A DNA stretch of 64,000 nt from the NCBI GenBank assembly GCA_964016985.1, contig OZ024830.1, forward strand, positions 78,567,852-78,631,851, given 5' to 3'. Below, one piece after another: positions 33,538 through 45,548 of this stretch (the stretch's first letter is position 1; the number at the start of each line of letters is the position of its first letter). Source of the stretch: Anodontia alba (Eukaryota; Mollusca; Bivalvia; Lucinida; Lucinidae). Both the position numbers and the translations under genes were made by a program. Below the pieces are notes generated by a model. That model saw nothing but the letters and a program-made list of their open reading frames with translations, did no database searches and was not told the origin of the DNA.

Positions 33538-33750
33538 TTAACCCTTGTCCTGCTGAACCGGGATATGCCCTGCCTTTGCAAACAGTGTAGATCCAGATCA
33601 GTTGGCTTCTGAAAAAGCTTACTGATCTGGATCTACACTGTTTGCAATTCAGTATTTGAATTTGTATCAACAACCTGGATCAAAGAATCTGATTGGCTGA
33701 AAATTAGAAGTGGGCATGGCATCTTGATTTATTCAGCATGACAAGGGTAA
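33538..33750 (+). repeat. MITE-C copy
   Basis: Left end TTAACCCTTGTCCTGCTGAA; right end AGCATGACAAGGGTAA with the last T lost. Confidence 0.85.
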
Positions 33751-33924
33751 AGACCCCCTCACTAATTAAACCACTTTTAGGCAATTTGGCGCAGGTTGAT
33801 TGGTCGAGAGAAAATTCAAACTGACAAACTGACATTAGCGTCTGTTCAAAGATGGTCGTAATAATGGAACTGTTACTTTATAAAACATTAATAAAAACAA
33901 AAAAAAAAAAAAAAAAACATTAAA

Positions 33925-33929
<5 letters not shown>

Positions 33930-33960
<31 letters not shown>
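33930..33960 (+). repeat. (AAT)n microsatellite
   Basis: About ten TAA units, preceded by an A tract at 33900. Confidence 0.9.
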
Positions 33961-33961
<1 letters not shown>

Positions 33962-34517
33962 AAAGACAACAGTTTCGTCAAAATACGGATTTAAGTTGAT
34001 ATAAACATATACACGAAATTATCCAGGAAACGTCACAGTCACGAAGTACAGCCTCCCAGGGGCACCGAAAAAGAAAAGATGAGGATCAAACAACAGGTCG
34101 CAACAGCAGAGATTGCAATATATGACACACAAATGCGAAATAACTCCAAATGAAAGTCTGAGCGGTCAAAACGTTGGAAATGATGTTACGTCTGTGTGAA
34201 ATGAATTTGCTAATTGAATATTGTGAAATAAAGTCTTTTCGACATTTTAGACATTTGCGCAAAACAAATTCCAGTATTCCTCCTCGGAAGTTTCATCGAA
34301 GTATTAATGTCAGTTTGAATTTTCTCTCGACCAACGCCAAATTGGTGTATGTAACTTGATTTGGAATTGATTGGTCGATGATTGTGATAGTAATACGTGC
34401 ATCAGGTCAAAGTATGATTATAGTATAAACTGCTGCAAATTAATACCGAAATGTCTTCAACGAGATAATAACGGCGTGTCACTCCACACTTTGTAATTAC
34501 ACCACAATTTGTAATAA

Positions 34518-34725
34518 CATGTCAAACTTAAACTACCCCGGGAATTTGAATATTTATATATGTACTTATATCTTCGTTACAACTAATCAGGGGTGGGGGG
34601 GGGGGGGGGGGGGGGCAGAACTAGATTTGCTGTCCAGTTCTGTGCCCTAATTAGTTGTACCGAAGATGCTGGTACAAGTACAAATACTTCGGAATTCCTG
34701 GGGTAGTTCAAGTTTGAAAACTATT
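34518..34725. repeat. Imperfect inverted repeat with poly-G loop
   Basis: CAAACTTAAACTACCCC on the left and GGGGTAGTTCAAGTTTG on the right. ACAACTAAT and ATTAGTTGT lie nearer the centre, and a run of about 22 G with one T (34593-34615) lies in the loop. Confidence 0.8.
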
Positions 34726-35147
34726 TAATAATCACAAATTCCGGAAAATGTGACGTTGTAACTCATTGCATGGTGACAAACGTATGAATCGACGTACTTT
34801 GTCTTCGAATTTGATTATATGATTAACGTTAGCAATTGGGTGGCTCTTGGACATTATGCATTATCGTGAGACGTTAGAAAAATATAGTACTAAACAAATA
34901 TAGCATTTCCTGTATAAAAGAAATTCTTATCAATGAAACAGGATATAAAAGTCGGAACTATACACTGACAGCACAAAGAATACTATAAAAGGGCTTGGCG
35001 GAGAAAAGGACATTTGCGAACAGCGAACAGCGAAGATCCGGATACGTGCAGCCTGGTCAGAATCTTCTTGTTCGCCTACACAATATAGGGACTTTTTGAA
35101 GATATAGGACTAAAAGCGAAGATCTTGAACCGATGCGTAGCCGCACA

Positions 35148-35397
35148 CATTACGAAAACATGCCTATTCAAATATACTGAAAAATTTACCGCCAAAAAAC
35201 GAGTTTTCAGATAAAAAATTCTGATATTTCTGCTCAAAACATAGATTGTGGGTACCCGTTAGAACCGCCTCGACGAGGCGGTTCTAACGGGTACCACAAT
35301 CTATGTCTTTTATTATTAGTTTTATAATATAAAAGTTTTATTATACAAAAGTGGGATTTAAGGGGGGTCAAAATTATATAGGTATGTTTTCGTGATG
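35148..35397 (+). repeat. MITE-A copy, one arm shortened
   Basis: The central palindrome uses GGGTACC at its edges. The AAGAAAAATAATG arm after it is replaced by an AT-rich stretch. Confidence 0.88.
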
Positions 35398-35721
35398 CAA
35401 ACTGGTCTGGGACTTTTCTATTCGTATAGGCCCTACGGATCTTTTTGTCAGCCAGAAGCCCAAATGAAGTTGCCTAGGAGAGGCTACAATCATGAGAAAC
35501 AACCTTCAGGAGGGTGAGAAAGAAGAGATAAGGAACAAAACAATGATAAAACAAAGAGGCGCATTTACACTAACCGACGCACGAACAAAGAAAAGCTGAA
35601 ACTGAGAAACCGCCTTAGAACTTTAACTCGAAACCTATCGGGAATGATAGCTTAAACTAGTTAAACTCATTCAAAACCTCTCCATTACTTCCGATGTATC
35701 TCCAATATACAATATACAAAT

Positions 35722-36025
35722 ACAGTAAAGGCTCAATAGCTCGAACACCTTTAGGGCCATGGACATTTATTCGAGACATGGGGATTTTGAGACAGAGAGA
35801 TTCATCATGGCGCCAGGTCAAGGGGAAATGGTGATTTTTTAGGGAAGTCTTTTTGAGCTTCTATACAATAATTGTATTTCGAGTGTACTCATTAGAATCG
35901 CCCCGATGACTATTCACAACATACAATGTCATGATAAAATAAAAAAAAATCCTGAATATTTATTTGCTTTAGCTATCAGAATAATTTCGTAGGGACTCAA
36001 AAACGAGTTCGAATGAGCCATAATA
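35722..36025 (-). repeat. MITE-B copy
   Basis: It starts ACAGTAAAGGCTCAATAGC and contains GTGTACTCATTAGAATCGCC. The other arm ends AACGAGTTCGAATGAGCC. Confidence 0.7.
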
Positions 36026-36137
36026 AATGAGTGGGCAAACAACGTTAAAATGACGTCGTATCAACGCCGATGCGACGTTATCACGTCGCATCGACGTTGA
36101 TACGACGTCATTTTGATGTTGTGTGCCTGCTGGGGTA
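36026..36137. repeat. Palindrome Q copy
   Basis: AAATGACGTCGTATCAACG and CGTTGATACGACGTCATTTT form an almost perfect stem. The right end is GCCTGCTGGGGT. Confidence 0.82.
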
Positions 36138-36139
36138 TG

Positions 36140-37220
36140 TGTTCGATCCTCTACCTCATCAGTGAAACATCACGGTAAATCACTTTGTGGATCGTTAGGC
36201 GCTATGTTGTTGCTAATTTTTGTCTAGGACCATCACACAAACAGCAAGAACATACTCGAGAATACAAAGCTCTGGCCGTTCTAGAAATAGATTTTCATAT
36301 CACCTCTCAGTCGAGAACGTCAGTAACAAACATGGCGGCAAAGTGCCTGAGGCAGGGCTGTGTAAACACTTATCAATTAAAGTGCTTTGCTTTTTGACTT
36401 ACAATCAGTTATAATTGTAATAATATGATTCACTTTTTTCACTTTATGTGCCCATTTTTTTTTTAAAAAAAACCCCTGCCTTTTCTGTCACCGAGCGTAT
36501 GTTTAAAGTTTGCATTCAAAGTTAAAACTGTTTCTGCATATGTTTGTTTTACACTTTTGATTTTAAACATTTGCGATATGTATGAAAGTAACGATTTAAA
36601 CTCTTACATTGAAATATCACTTACATAAAATGCATCTTAATTATTTGCGTTGAAAGTGCCAATCACAACAACAGAAGATGATTTTTTTTTATTTTTCAAA
36701 CAGAATAATAGAAGTTTGCTTTAAGGGTTCATGTGTTAATACCATTTTGTGGAAAATAAAAATAAGAACAACAATGTGATGACCTAATTTTGTGAAGATA
36801 AGATGTATAGCACAGTTCTTATCTTTGTAAATTTTGTAAAGCCTACATGTGCTATTAAATGCTGATCCGCCAAATACGGATATAAATAATAATAATAAAA
36901 AAGACAGAATGAAACTTAACGAGAAAATAGGAATGTTGATAGTAAGTATATTTTTCTCTGAGGAAAAATATAGCCTTTTCCGGTGACCTGAGGCTTCTGG
37001 CTCTTAGCTGTATTATGACAAATAGAAAATTTAAACCACAAGTCAAAGGTCACCGGGCAAGGTTATATTTATACATACAGTTAAAATGATAAACGTGGCA
37101 GGTAGAGTCAAAAAGGACCTCAACGTACATGCGAACAGCGGAGGTCAAGTTCAGTGTGTGAGCTGTCTGATCTAGATCCCCAATGCTCATTCAGATACTG
37201 AAGAATACAAAGGGGTGTTA
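36140..37220. other. Intergenic stretch without recognised features
   Basis: AT-rich. Short open frames at 36185-36414 show no domain and no codon-level support. Confidence 0.55.
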
Positions 37221-37230
37221 GATGCAGTAT

Positions 37231-37565
37231 ACAGTCGACTCTCGTTATCTCGAATTCCAAGGGACTGTCTGAAATACTTCGAGATATGCGTACTTCGACA
37301 TATCAGATTTGCAGAATTGAGGAAAAACTAATTCGATTAACCAAATTTAACAAATATATGTGTAATTTGACTCCTGAAGTTAGAGATGATATTGAAAATA
37401 TTGTGGAAAAGAGGAGAAATTGCTCCTTAAGAGCAATTTATCCTCTTTTCCACAATATTATTTATCTGTTGTTAGATTTTCATGTTTAGGCAGGGACCAG
37501 ATTTCCACTTCGAGATAAGCGGGTTATTCGAGATAAGCGAGTTCGAGATAGCGAGAGTCAACTGT
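37231..37565 (+). repeat. MITE-F copy
   Basis: Starts ACAGTCGACTCTCG, ends GAGTCAACTGTA. Confidence 0.9.
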
Positions 37566-37825
37566 ATGTGTTTACGTCGTTTATGGCATGTCAAAGTCAA
37601 GACATAGATTCAAGGTACACGTGTAGATAGGCTCGTACGCAGGGGAGATGCCCTGGTTCCTTTGGAAATAGAGAACACATCAGAAACAGAAAATAGCAAA
37701 ACTTCGTCTGTTTATAAGGAATAATGAAAAAATATTACACTGCGGCTTGTGCGACCAGCGAAGACTTAAGCTCAGTCTGCTCATCTTGTTTTCACATGCA
37801 TAAGCCCAGTAATGTCAAAGACCAG

Positions 37826-38069
37826 CGCCCAGTTGTTCAAAGCGTCGTTAGCTTAACGAGCTCGTTAAGGGTCATTTCGTTAACTGTTTTAGCGGATTCA
37901 ATATACAATATTCTGATATTTTTTGCTGAAAAAATGTGAGTAGCTTTTGCACTGCAAAAGCTACTCACATTTTTTTCAGCAAAAAATTTCAGCATATTTG
38001 CGTATCACTCGATGTAAATTTTAACGAATCGTTAACTAACGACATCGTTAGCTTTGAACAACTGGGCCC
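37826..38069. repeat. MITE-E copy, opposite orientation
   Basis: GCCCAGTTGTTCAAAGCG to CTTTGAACAACTGGGCCC; the AACGAGCTCGTTAAG block is at the left. Confidence 0.9.
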
Positions 38070-38107
38070 CAGACAAGTTAACAATATCATCACTAATATA
38101 GGAATTA

Positions 38108-38571
38108 AACATGGTTTTATGCATTAACATTTGCCAGATCACGAAGAAGGTGTTGAAAACCGAAGTCGCAGGCCGAGGTTTACAACACCTTGCGAGGTAT
38201 CTGGCGAATGTTAATGCATTGAAAAAACTATGTTTGATCGCTATTATTGCATAAAAACTTAATCTTGTGCTACATTTCGCGTTATTTCTGGCACCATTTT
38301 GTTTCGCCTTTTCACCAGAACCTCGCGAAAGCCATTTTTCTACCACCTATGCTCGTTCCGGGGCCAGGTAGTAAATGTTTCGTGATGACAGCTGATCGCT
38401 TTCAAATATCATGGCATGGAGGATTAATTTGGTGGCCTTGGTACGAGCTTATTGGAAGCTGCATAACCGTGCATTAACAGCGCGTGAATTTCCTGGATAG
38501 TATATGGCTTTTCGCCGGTTAATGCACGACTGTTAATAACGCACGGCACTGTGTTTTTATACAATAAAATT
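38108..38571 (+). repeat. Repeat S copy 1
   Basis: An inner palindrome (CATTAACATTTGCCAG with CTGGCGAATGTTAATGCA) is followed by about 330 bases ending in CGCACGGCACTGTGTTTTTA. Confidence 0.75.
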
Positions 38572-38667
38572 GGTTAATATCTCCAGCTTCCTACAATGGG
38601 TGTTTTATTGTTCTCCCAAAAGGGACTGTAGTAGAGAGGACGCACTATTTGTTTGTTTGAGATGAGA

Positions 38668-38897
38668 TTGAACCCATTTACGTCGGGAGGAGTCTTCTAC
38701 CACAACTCTTTGGAGCGGTCTGTTTCCAAAAGCAGGGTGTATGATTAGTTTTTAATATTGATACGTTTTATAGAAATTCCTGTATTTAATGCAAACCGTG
38801 TAGACCCTGATCAGACGCCGCGCTCTGTGGCGTCTGATCTGGGTCTGCACTGTTTGCAAATAACCCTTTTAGGGCTTGTCCGACTAAAATGGGTTAA
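38668..38897. repeat. MITE-G copy
   Basis: Right end ACTAAAATGGGTTAA. Stem CAGACGCCGCGCTCTGTGGC. Confidence 0.75.
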
Positions 38898-38899
38898 CC

Positions 38900-40930
38900 T
38901 CTCTATCTCCAAACAATGGTCTGTTTTATAGTTGTGCTGAAGGTGGTTGTTGTAGTGAGATTAACGTCACCATCAACACTCTTTCAGTCATGCTGTGCTG
39001 GTATGTCTGGGTTGACAGCAGGAACTGATGTTCTTTTACCACCTCACTGCAGTATCATGCCCTAGACACAACACCATGATACTTATACTGGTAACATAAA
39101 GAATCCTTGCAATAGTGGCAAAGAATCAGCAATTTTCAAAATATTATCACTTTGTCGAAAGTTAGGGCGACGTTTTCCTACATTTTCCTATATTTCTGTT
39201 CGGGCCCTCGGGATCCAGGTAGTGACTTTAGTTTGCATCGGTGGGTTCCCAGCAGCTACATGACATTTATATAACGTCGCATTATCGTCGATGCAACGTC
39301 AGGACGTTGCATCGACGTTAATGCGACGTTTTATAAACGTCATATGCTCGCATGGTTTTAGTACTGTCCGTTCTAAGGCGATGGTTCTAATGTTGTTTGT
39401 TCTTTGTTTGGCCTTGTTGTTGCTCATTGCAGTCTATTTTGTCTTGTTTATTGTCTCATGGATGTGTTTGATGGATCCTGTCTGTCATTGTGATCACCGC
39501 GTGGAGAAGAGGGTGTTATTTGCTTTTCCTATCCGTTGGGCACCTTCGATCACTCGACCATACTGGTTGGGTTGCTGTATTGTGACTTGGCTGTTACACC
39601 TTCGTATAATACTCAGCCTATCAAATCTCATTAATTAATCCGAAACCCGCTCCAATTTTGTTTCTCCGCTTACTTGGTCTAACCAGAGCAGATCGCTGGT
39701 CCGGTACTGGTTTCTCGTCCACATCTTTCACATGAAAAGTCAAGAAACAGTATTTTGTTTCGAAACCTTTTATTCGACAAAATATACGCGGGAGTAATGG
39801 CCCATTCACAACACAGCAACTAAACCAGAATGGTCGAATGATCAAAGGCGCCCATTGTTTATTTGCCTTTCCACTTGGCGTCATTTCTAGGTTATGTTCT
39901 GCGATTGTATTTCTTCCTGGATATCTTCTGTACCATTTTACGTTGATAAATTAGGGTAAAAAATATTTCATTTTTTTTTCAGAAGCATTTAGTCGTCTAT
40001 CATCAGCTTCTCGCTATAGTATAGTTTATATTTTCTGGTGCTCTTTTTATTACTGAGCCCCTTCCGGGATTTTCTTTAAAAAATATACATGGGTCACAGA
40101 CCTTCACCAGTGAGTTTTGGCCGAAAAACTCCAACTCCGGATCTTTTTTATTTCTGCTTGGGTGCATTATCTCAAGGGTCATTCCATTTCACATCTATTT
40201 ATCTTCGCCACAACCAGGGTTACTGCCCTGTGACGGTCGTAAAACATCTCTCCTAATTCTCTATGTTGTAGTTTATATTTTCTGGTACTTTATAGTAGTT
40301 GATCCTGTTCCAGAATTATTTTTCAAATTTACATACCTGATGAGAACTAAAAGACTGAAACTAGATAGTATGGTCCAGAAAACTTCGACCTTTTTTAGCT
40401 CGGCTGTTTTCGAAGAAAACGACGATGTATTGTCATAGCTCTGGCGTCGTCTGCGTCGTCGTCGTCGTGCAAAAACTTGGACATTTTGTAATATCTCTGT
40501 CGTTACTGAAGATATTTACTTGAAAAAATCGGACTAGTTGTTCATTATGAAAAGGGGAACTCATACCAATAGGGGAGGTAACCCTCAAAATATTTTTGGC
40601 ACAGTTATGCCCCTTTTTCGACTTAGAATTTTTGTTGCAAAATGTCAAGCATGCCCTATATATTTCTAAAAGAAACTGCAGCCGAGCGTTGGCACCCGCA
40701 TGCGGTGCTCTTGTTTTCATTTCGGTGAGTGTGTTTCTTGCTCCCAAGGGTCCTTCCGTTTAGAATCTATGCTTGCTCACATTCTGATAACAGATAATGC
40801 TTACTTAAGGTAACTGTAGAAGAAAACAATTCGAAACAAAAGACGGAAACGCGAGTTATTTCCCAGGAGTGTTCATAACTGTTGTCAAAAGTAAAATTGG
40901 CGGCCATCACATTTTTTTCATTTAAGAGCC
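38900..40930. other. Intergenic stretch, mostly unrecognised
   Basis: Only palindrome Q (39240) stands out. 39630-39890 is GC-richer, with weak inverted blocks (CGACCATACTGGTTGGGTTG near 39566, CAACTAAACCAGAATGGTCG near 39818). No gene is seen. Confidence 0.5.
39240..39352. repeat. Palindrome Q copy
   Basis: AACGTCGCATTATCGTCGAT pairs with ATCGACGTTAATGCGACGTT. Confidence 0.8.
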
Positions 40931-41560
40931 TTCCCCAGTAGTTTTTCTACTGACCGTTCCAAGGCGGTTCTTCATCGCGAAAACATATCTTTATGATTTT
41001 GACCCCCTTAAACCCCACTTTTATATAGTAAAACTGGGGTTTACAGGGGTATACATTATTTTTCTTATTTCTGCTCAAAAACATAGATTGTAGGTACTCA
41101 TTAGAACCGCCTCGGTGAAACGGTTCTAACGAGTACCCATAATCTATGTTTTGAGCAGAAATATGAAAAATATCAGAATTTTTATTCGAAAACTTTCAGG
41201 TTTTGGCTGTAAAATTGTCAATGTATTTGAATAGGCGTGTTTTCGTAATACTTTTAGCAGTTCTTTGTTTTTTTTTTGCATCGGTGTTTAATAGGTTGCG
41301 TTTGTTTTGTCATAGTTTGTTCTTCATCTGTCCTTCTTTTGATGCCTCGAGTAGGCCGTGCCTCGTAATTGTGGCCTTTCCTGGGTATCTTCACTTATAT
41401 TTGTCAAAGGCGGCCCCATTGCTGCAGTTTTCTTTGTCGTGAATCGGTGATTCATATGCGGCGTTTGTTTTGTCATAGTTCGTCGCTCATCTCTTTTTTT
41501 TTGTGCCTCGAGAAGACAGTGCTTCATGATTGTGGCATTTCCTGGGGGTCTTTTATTATT
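40931..41560 (+). repeat. Repeat K copies split by MITE-A
   Basis: The left K end is 40945-40971. The K continuation resumes at 41251, and a second partial K follows in tandem (GGCGGCCCCATTGCTGCAG; CATATGCGGCGTTTGTTTTG). Confidence 0.65.
40973..41250 (-). repeat. MITE-A copy nested in repeat K
   Basis: It splits a K copy: GACCGTTCCAAGGCGGTTC lies immediately left, and the K continuation (CAGTTCTTTG) follows on the right. Confidence 0.88.
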
Positions 41561-41656
41561 TATTATGCACGGAAAGTCTTTACGGCTTGTTATTCAGTCA
41601 CATTTCTGGTCTGGTGTTTACATTGTCCGTGTATTGCCGAGCCAAGTTAGCACTCT

Positions 41657-41872
41657 ACTAAACTCTTCTCTTGCTGAACACGACATGCCCTGTCTTAGAA
41701 AACAGTGTAGATCAAGATCAGTTTGGCTTCTGAAGAAGCCAACTGATCTGGAACTGCACTGTTTGTCATTAAATATGCGAATTTCTATCAAAAACCTGTA
41801 TCAAGTAATCTGATTGGCTGGAAATTAGAAGTGGGCGTGTCATCTTAATTTATTCAGTATGACAAGGGTTAA
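41657..41872 (+). repeat. MITE-C copy, same subfamily as the one after gene 2
   Basis: It shares CTCTTGCTGAACACGA with 32316-32521. The right end is GACAAGGGTTAA. Confidence 0.83.
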
Positions 41873-42218
41873 ATCCTTATCGAATTGCTATAGGTCCGTC
41901 AGGATTCTTGTCGAAACGTGTAAAACATAAAATTTACATTAAACAATTTTGAATTTTTCAACATATCCTCCGCCACGCAAGAAATGGGCTTCAATGCCAT
42001 AGGCGAGCTACGAAGGTCCCGGTCACACTGTCGCACTGCCTGAGCAGGATCTTTCTTGCTTGCACGCTTTCAGAGCCAACGGATATTGTATCGACTAACA
42101 CCGAATGCCCCTGTAAGCCTTCACAGATACAAAGGCTGACCCGGGTTTCTCTGTTCGCTTACGGCAAAGAGATCAACTGCGTGTCAGTTATATTAACATT
42201 ACTTTTTGTTAATCACAG

Positions 42219-42273
42219 ATGGTTATTGCAATGTTGTCAGATAAAGTCCATGCCAGTAAACCGTGTACGACAG
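42219..42273 (+). CDS. Candidate upstream exon of gene 3
   Basis: A stretch with acceptor TTGTTAATCACAG and donor ACAG|GTAACA encodes KVHASKPCTTG after a short lead. It ends in phase 1, matching the acceptor at 44379, and would give CTTGARGRKFALG. A Cys just before the IgGFc-binding domain is plausible. It has no recognisable signal peptide, and the donor is followed by a TC-rich microsatellite. It could be chance. Confidence 0.3.
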
Positions 42274-42280
42274 GTAACAT

Positions 42281-42302
42281 ATTCTCTCTCTCTCTGTCCC
42301 CC

Positions 42303-42337
<35 letters not shown>

Positions 42338-42374
42338 ACTTTCATTCATTCATTCATTCATTCATTCATTCATA
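42281..42374 (+). repeat. Compound microsatellite (TC)n and (ATTC)n
   Basis: Two CT tracts broken by TGTCCCCCTTC, then about eight CATT units. Confidence 0.95.
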
Positions 42375-42835
42375 CGATTCACATGAAATGTCAGGCCTTA
42401 TATTTTGAATAGAAATGAGAATATCTGTTGCAAGTTTGCCAGGTACTGTAAGAGTTAGTATCTGTGATATTGTGATATCTGTGCACATCGTTGACAAATA
42501 TCTAAGAAATTAACACATATTACTTATAAGAAACTATTTTTGTTTTTTGTAATTTCTGCAGTAAATATCATTTATAACTCCTTGGATCTATATATTGCCT
42601 CCAAGAGCAGAGAAATATTACCTTTAGAAAGCTATCATGCCACACGACGAGTGTAGACGATGCGACGTCGCAAAACTTATTGACGTCGTTTGAAAACATC
42701 ATATGAGTATAAAACAGAATCCGAAGAAACAAATCATTTTATGATATGTAATATATATATGTTAATGCATCTTGAAGTTTAAATACAACATAAATAGTTC
42801 CCTCAAGACTTGCAAAAATATAAGTGAAGATACCC

Positions 42836-43092
42836 CATTACGAAAACATGCCTATTCAAATATACTGAAAATTTTACCACTAAAAAATGAAAATTTTCAG
42901 ATAAAAATTCTGATATTTTTCATATTTCTGCTCAAAACATAGATTTACTTGATTAGGCGGTTCTAACGAGTACCCACAATCTATTGTTTGAGTAGAAATA
43001 AGAAAATGATGTATACACCTGTAAACCCCAGTTTTACTATATAAAAGTGGGATTTAAAGGGGTCAGAATTATATAGGCATGTTTTCGTGATG
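42836..43092 (+). repeat. MITE-A copy, central hairpin half lost
   Basis: The left half of the central palindrome is deleted (AGATTTACTTGATTAGGCGG), leaving an asymmetric stem. Confidence 0.87.
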
Positions 43093-43094
43093 CA

Positions 43095-43262
43095 GGAACT
43101 GCTATAATCACGAAGCACAGCCTTCCCGAGGCACCAAAAGAAGGAGAGATGAGGAACAAACAATGTCAAAACAAACACCGCATATGAAACGACAGACGCA
43201 AAAACAAAGGAGAATTGCAACAGAGAAACCGCCTTGGAAGAGTCAGTAGGAAAACTACTGGG
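43095..43262 (-). repeat. Repeat K copy
   Basis: Reverse orientation: AAGCACAGCCTTCCCGAGGC to ACCGCCTTGGAAGAGTCAGT. It directly abuts MITE-A at 43092. Confidence 0.65.
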
Positions 43263-43265
43263 GGC

Positions 43266-43478
43266 TTAACCCTTGTCATGCTGAATAAATTAAGATGCCG
43301 CGCCCTCGTCTAATTTCCAGCCAATCAGATTACTTGATCCGGGTTTTTGACAGAAATTCACATATTTAATTACAAACAGTGCAGATCCAGATCAGTTGGT
43401 TTCTTCAGAAGCCAACTGATCTGGATCTACACTGTTTGCTAAGGTAAGGCATGACGTGGGCAGCAAGAGAAGGCTTAA
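43266..43478 (-). repeat. MITE-C copy
   Basis: TTAA at both ends (43266-43269, 43475-43478), with a near-perfect central stem. Confidence 0.83.
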
Positions 43479-43864
43479 ACTAGTTTTAATATTTGATATT
43501 ATACATTCGGTCCTGTACATAACTGATAATTACTGATATAATTTGTTCGACCTAAAATCAAGTCTCGTCAACGAGAATAACGGTTATTCTCTGGTATAAG
43601 GTCACATAAGACGGATTTACAATAACCGTTCAAAAGAGACAAAATAGCTTGGGAAAATCTAAGGAGTGGTTTGCTTTTTTGAACGCATCCCTGTTCTGTT
43701 CTAAAGCATGTCGTCTGCGTAGCTAGTCGTCAGCAGCCGTCTTGAAATTGTCTGAAGTGTAAACAATATCTAACCATTCCAACCTGAAATGAGCGAACGA
43801 ATTTGCTAGTAAGAAAAATATATAACAAATGGAGTAAAGTGGTTTTCGTATCATAAATATAAGT

Positions 43865-44145
43865 ATAAAGATACCCAAGAAATACCTAAATCGCGAAGCA
43901 CAGCCCTCCCGAATCATCAAAAGAAGTAGAGATGAAGAACAAATAAGGACAACACAAACGCGATAAATGAAACCACTGACACACAAACTAAGAAGAACTG
44001 CAACAAAAGAACCGCCTTTGAACGGTCAGTACCCAGCAAACACCCAATGTCGCAACAACGTCGCTGCAACGCCACGGCGTTGCAGCGAAGTTGCAGCGAC
44101 ATTGTTGTGATGTTATATGTTTGTTGGGTAGGAAAACTGCTCCAT
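43865..44145 (-). repeat. Repeat K copy containing palindrome Q
   Basis: AAGCACAGCCCTCCCGA to ACCGCCTTTGAACGGTCAGT, then Q, then AGGAAAACTGC. Confidence 0.68.
44032..44128. repeat. Palindrome Q copy with TA target duplication
   Basis: A 97-bp element CCCAGCAAAC...GTTTGTTGGG flanked by TA (44030-44031, 44129-44130), inserted into repeat K. The stem is AATGTCGCAACAACGTCGCT. Confidence 0.88.
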
Positions 44146-44378
44146 ATCAACCCTCGACCTTCGGACCTTTGGCCCTCGGGCTGCTATGGTAGTTTCGTGT
44201 TGATATGGGTTGTGGTATTAAAATTGCCATATAATAATTTCTATGTATCCAATGATACTGTAAGCGGAAGGCCCTGCTGAGACTGCACATACTGACCTAG
44301 GCTGCCTGGCGCTCATGCCCTGGACATGTAATTTCACACAATTTGGCTCACTTACTTTCTCCATTTTATCATTTGTAG

Positions 44379-45548
44379 GTGCCCGGGGACGAAAGTTTGC
44401 CTTAGGCATTTTAAAGCCAGCCGCATATTCAGGAGCAGTCGACTACATATTGACCGTCATGTCGGATCACTCCGCAACAGTTTATATTTCAAGCCCTGGA
44501 ATGAATTATAATTACCGACTATACGTTAGACAGGGATCTAGCAGAACAGAGTCTCTTCCGACGTCTTTGTTGACGACCGTTCCAGACACCGTCAACAGAA
44601 CCGCCATCCTGATTACGTCCAACGTAGAAGTCACTGTAAGCGTTACGGTGAAATCAGGAACACATTACCAGGAAGGACTTCTATTGCTACCCACCCCAGT
44701 ACTATCAACCGAATATGTAATACCAGGATATGCAAGCCAATATTCAAATATTATGATTGTAGGTTTGACAAATGGCACTCGCTTTGATGTACTTGATGCA
44801 AAAACTTTTATCACCCGTGTTGACCGAAAGGTTCTTAATGAGCATGATACTTACCTGTTGACGTATGCTAATTCGTACGACTTAAGCGGGCACATAATTA
44901 GAGCAAACCACCCTGTTGCTATATTTTCTGCTACTTTCGCATCAACCGGCGCATGCATGATTGAACAAGCCATTCCCACCAGTTCGTGGGCATACAGGTA
45001 TATTGTGCCCGATTTTTACGCTTCCCATAACAATCATTACTTGCGGGCTTTTGCGTCTGAGGATGATACATACATTAATACTTACTACAGTTCGCATCCG
45101 GGAACTATGCATTTAAACAAAGGTCAGTTTATATCGAGTTATTTTAAAAACGGTGATTATGTCTTAACCAGCTCAAAACCGATAATGGTTATGCAGTACA
45201 TGTCAACAGGAACTTTTATGACAACTGTGCCGGCGATTTCGCAGTTCGGTAATTCCTTCGCAATTCCACCTCCGGTGTCAAATTGGGGCAATTATTTCGT
45301 CTTGATCGCAGCCGAGCATGATGAAGCAGGAATTACTTTTGAGGGACAGAATATACCAAGCAGAATGCAGACGTCAAGCGTTGTGGTTGATAATGTTAGA
45401 TACGTTATAGCGACCTACAGCCTTTTGCCAGGAACTGAGCGTGTGTTTCACAGCAGCTCTTCAGGAAGGTTTGGCGGCTTTGTTTATGGGCGATACAGTG
45501 ATAACACATACTACGCGTATCCTTTGGGCCTGACTTTGACTGAAACAG
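44379..45548 (+). CDS. FCGBP-like: IgGFc-binding-type domain exon
   Basis: The acceptor follows a strong pyrimidine tract (CATTTGTAG), and the donor is GAAACAG|GTACAA. Phase is 1 at both ends, with 389 full codons. The chain starts ARGRKFALGIL and shows repeated beta-rich blocks: VDYILTVMSDHSATVYISSP, ILITSNVEVTVSV, HIIRANHPVAIFSATFAS, YVLTSSKPIMVMQY and YGRYSDNTYYAYPLGL. This is the IgGFc_binding domain found in FCGBP-related and many molluscan secreted proteins. ATG 44315 in the same frame could start translation with a weak signal-like lead (LTFSILSFVGA). The open frame runs on to TGA 45610, but those last residues (NPLYTDTRY onward) come from a repeat (MITE-J), so I end the exon at the donor. 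Confidence 0.85.

Larger units (their letters stand above)
33760..35140. other. Intergenic stretch between genes 2 and 3
   Basis: Apart from the AAT microsatellite, a diverged K copy and the poly-G inverted repeat, I see nothing. CTGACATTAGCGTCTGTTCA-like text near 33820 and its loose complement near 34300-34370 suggest a decayed long inverted repeat. Confidence 0.5.

Noticed and set aside
36185..36414. Two overlapping short frames after an acceptor-like CTAG
   Set aside because: No domain, no in-phase partner exon and AT-rich intergenic context.
38247..38477. Open frame of 76 codons
   Set aside because: It lies within repeat S, and the other copy at 47513 does not conserve the frame.
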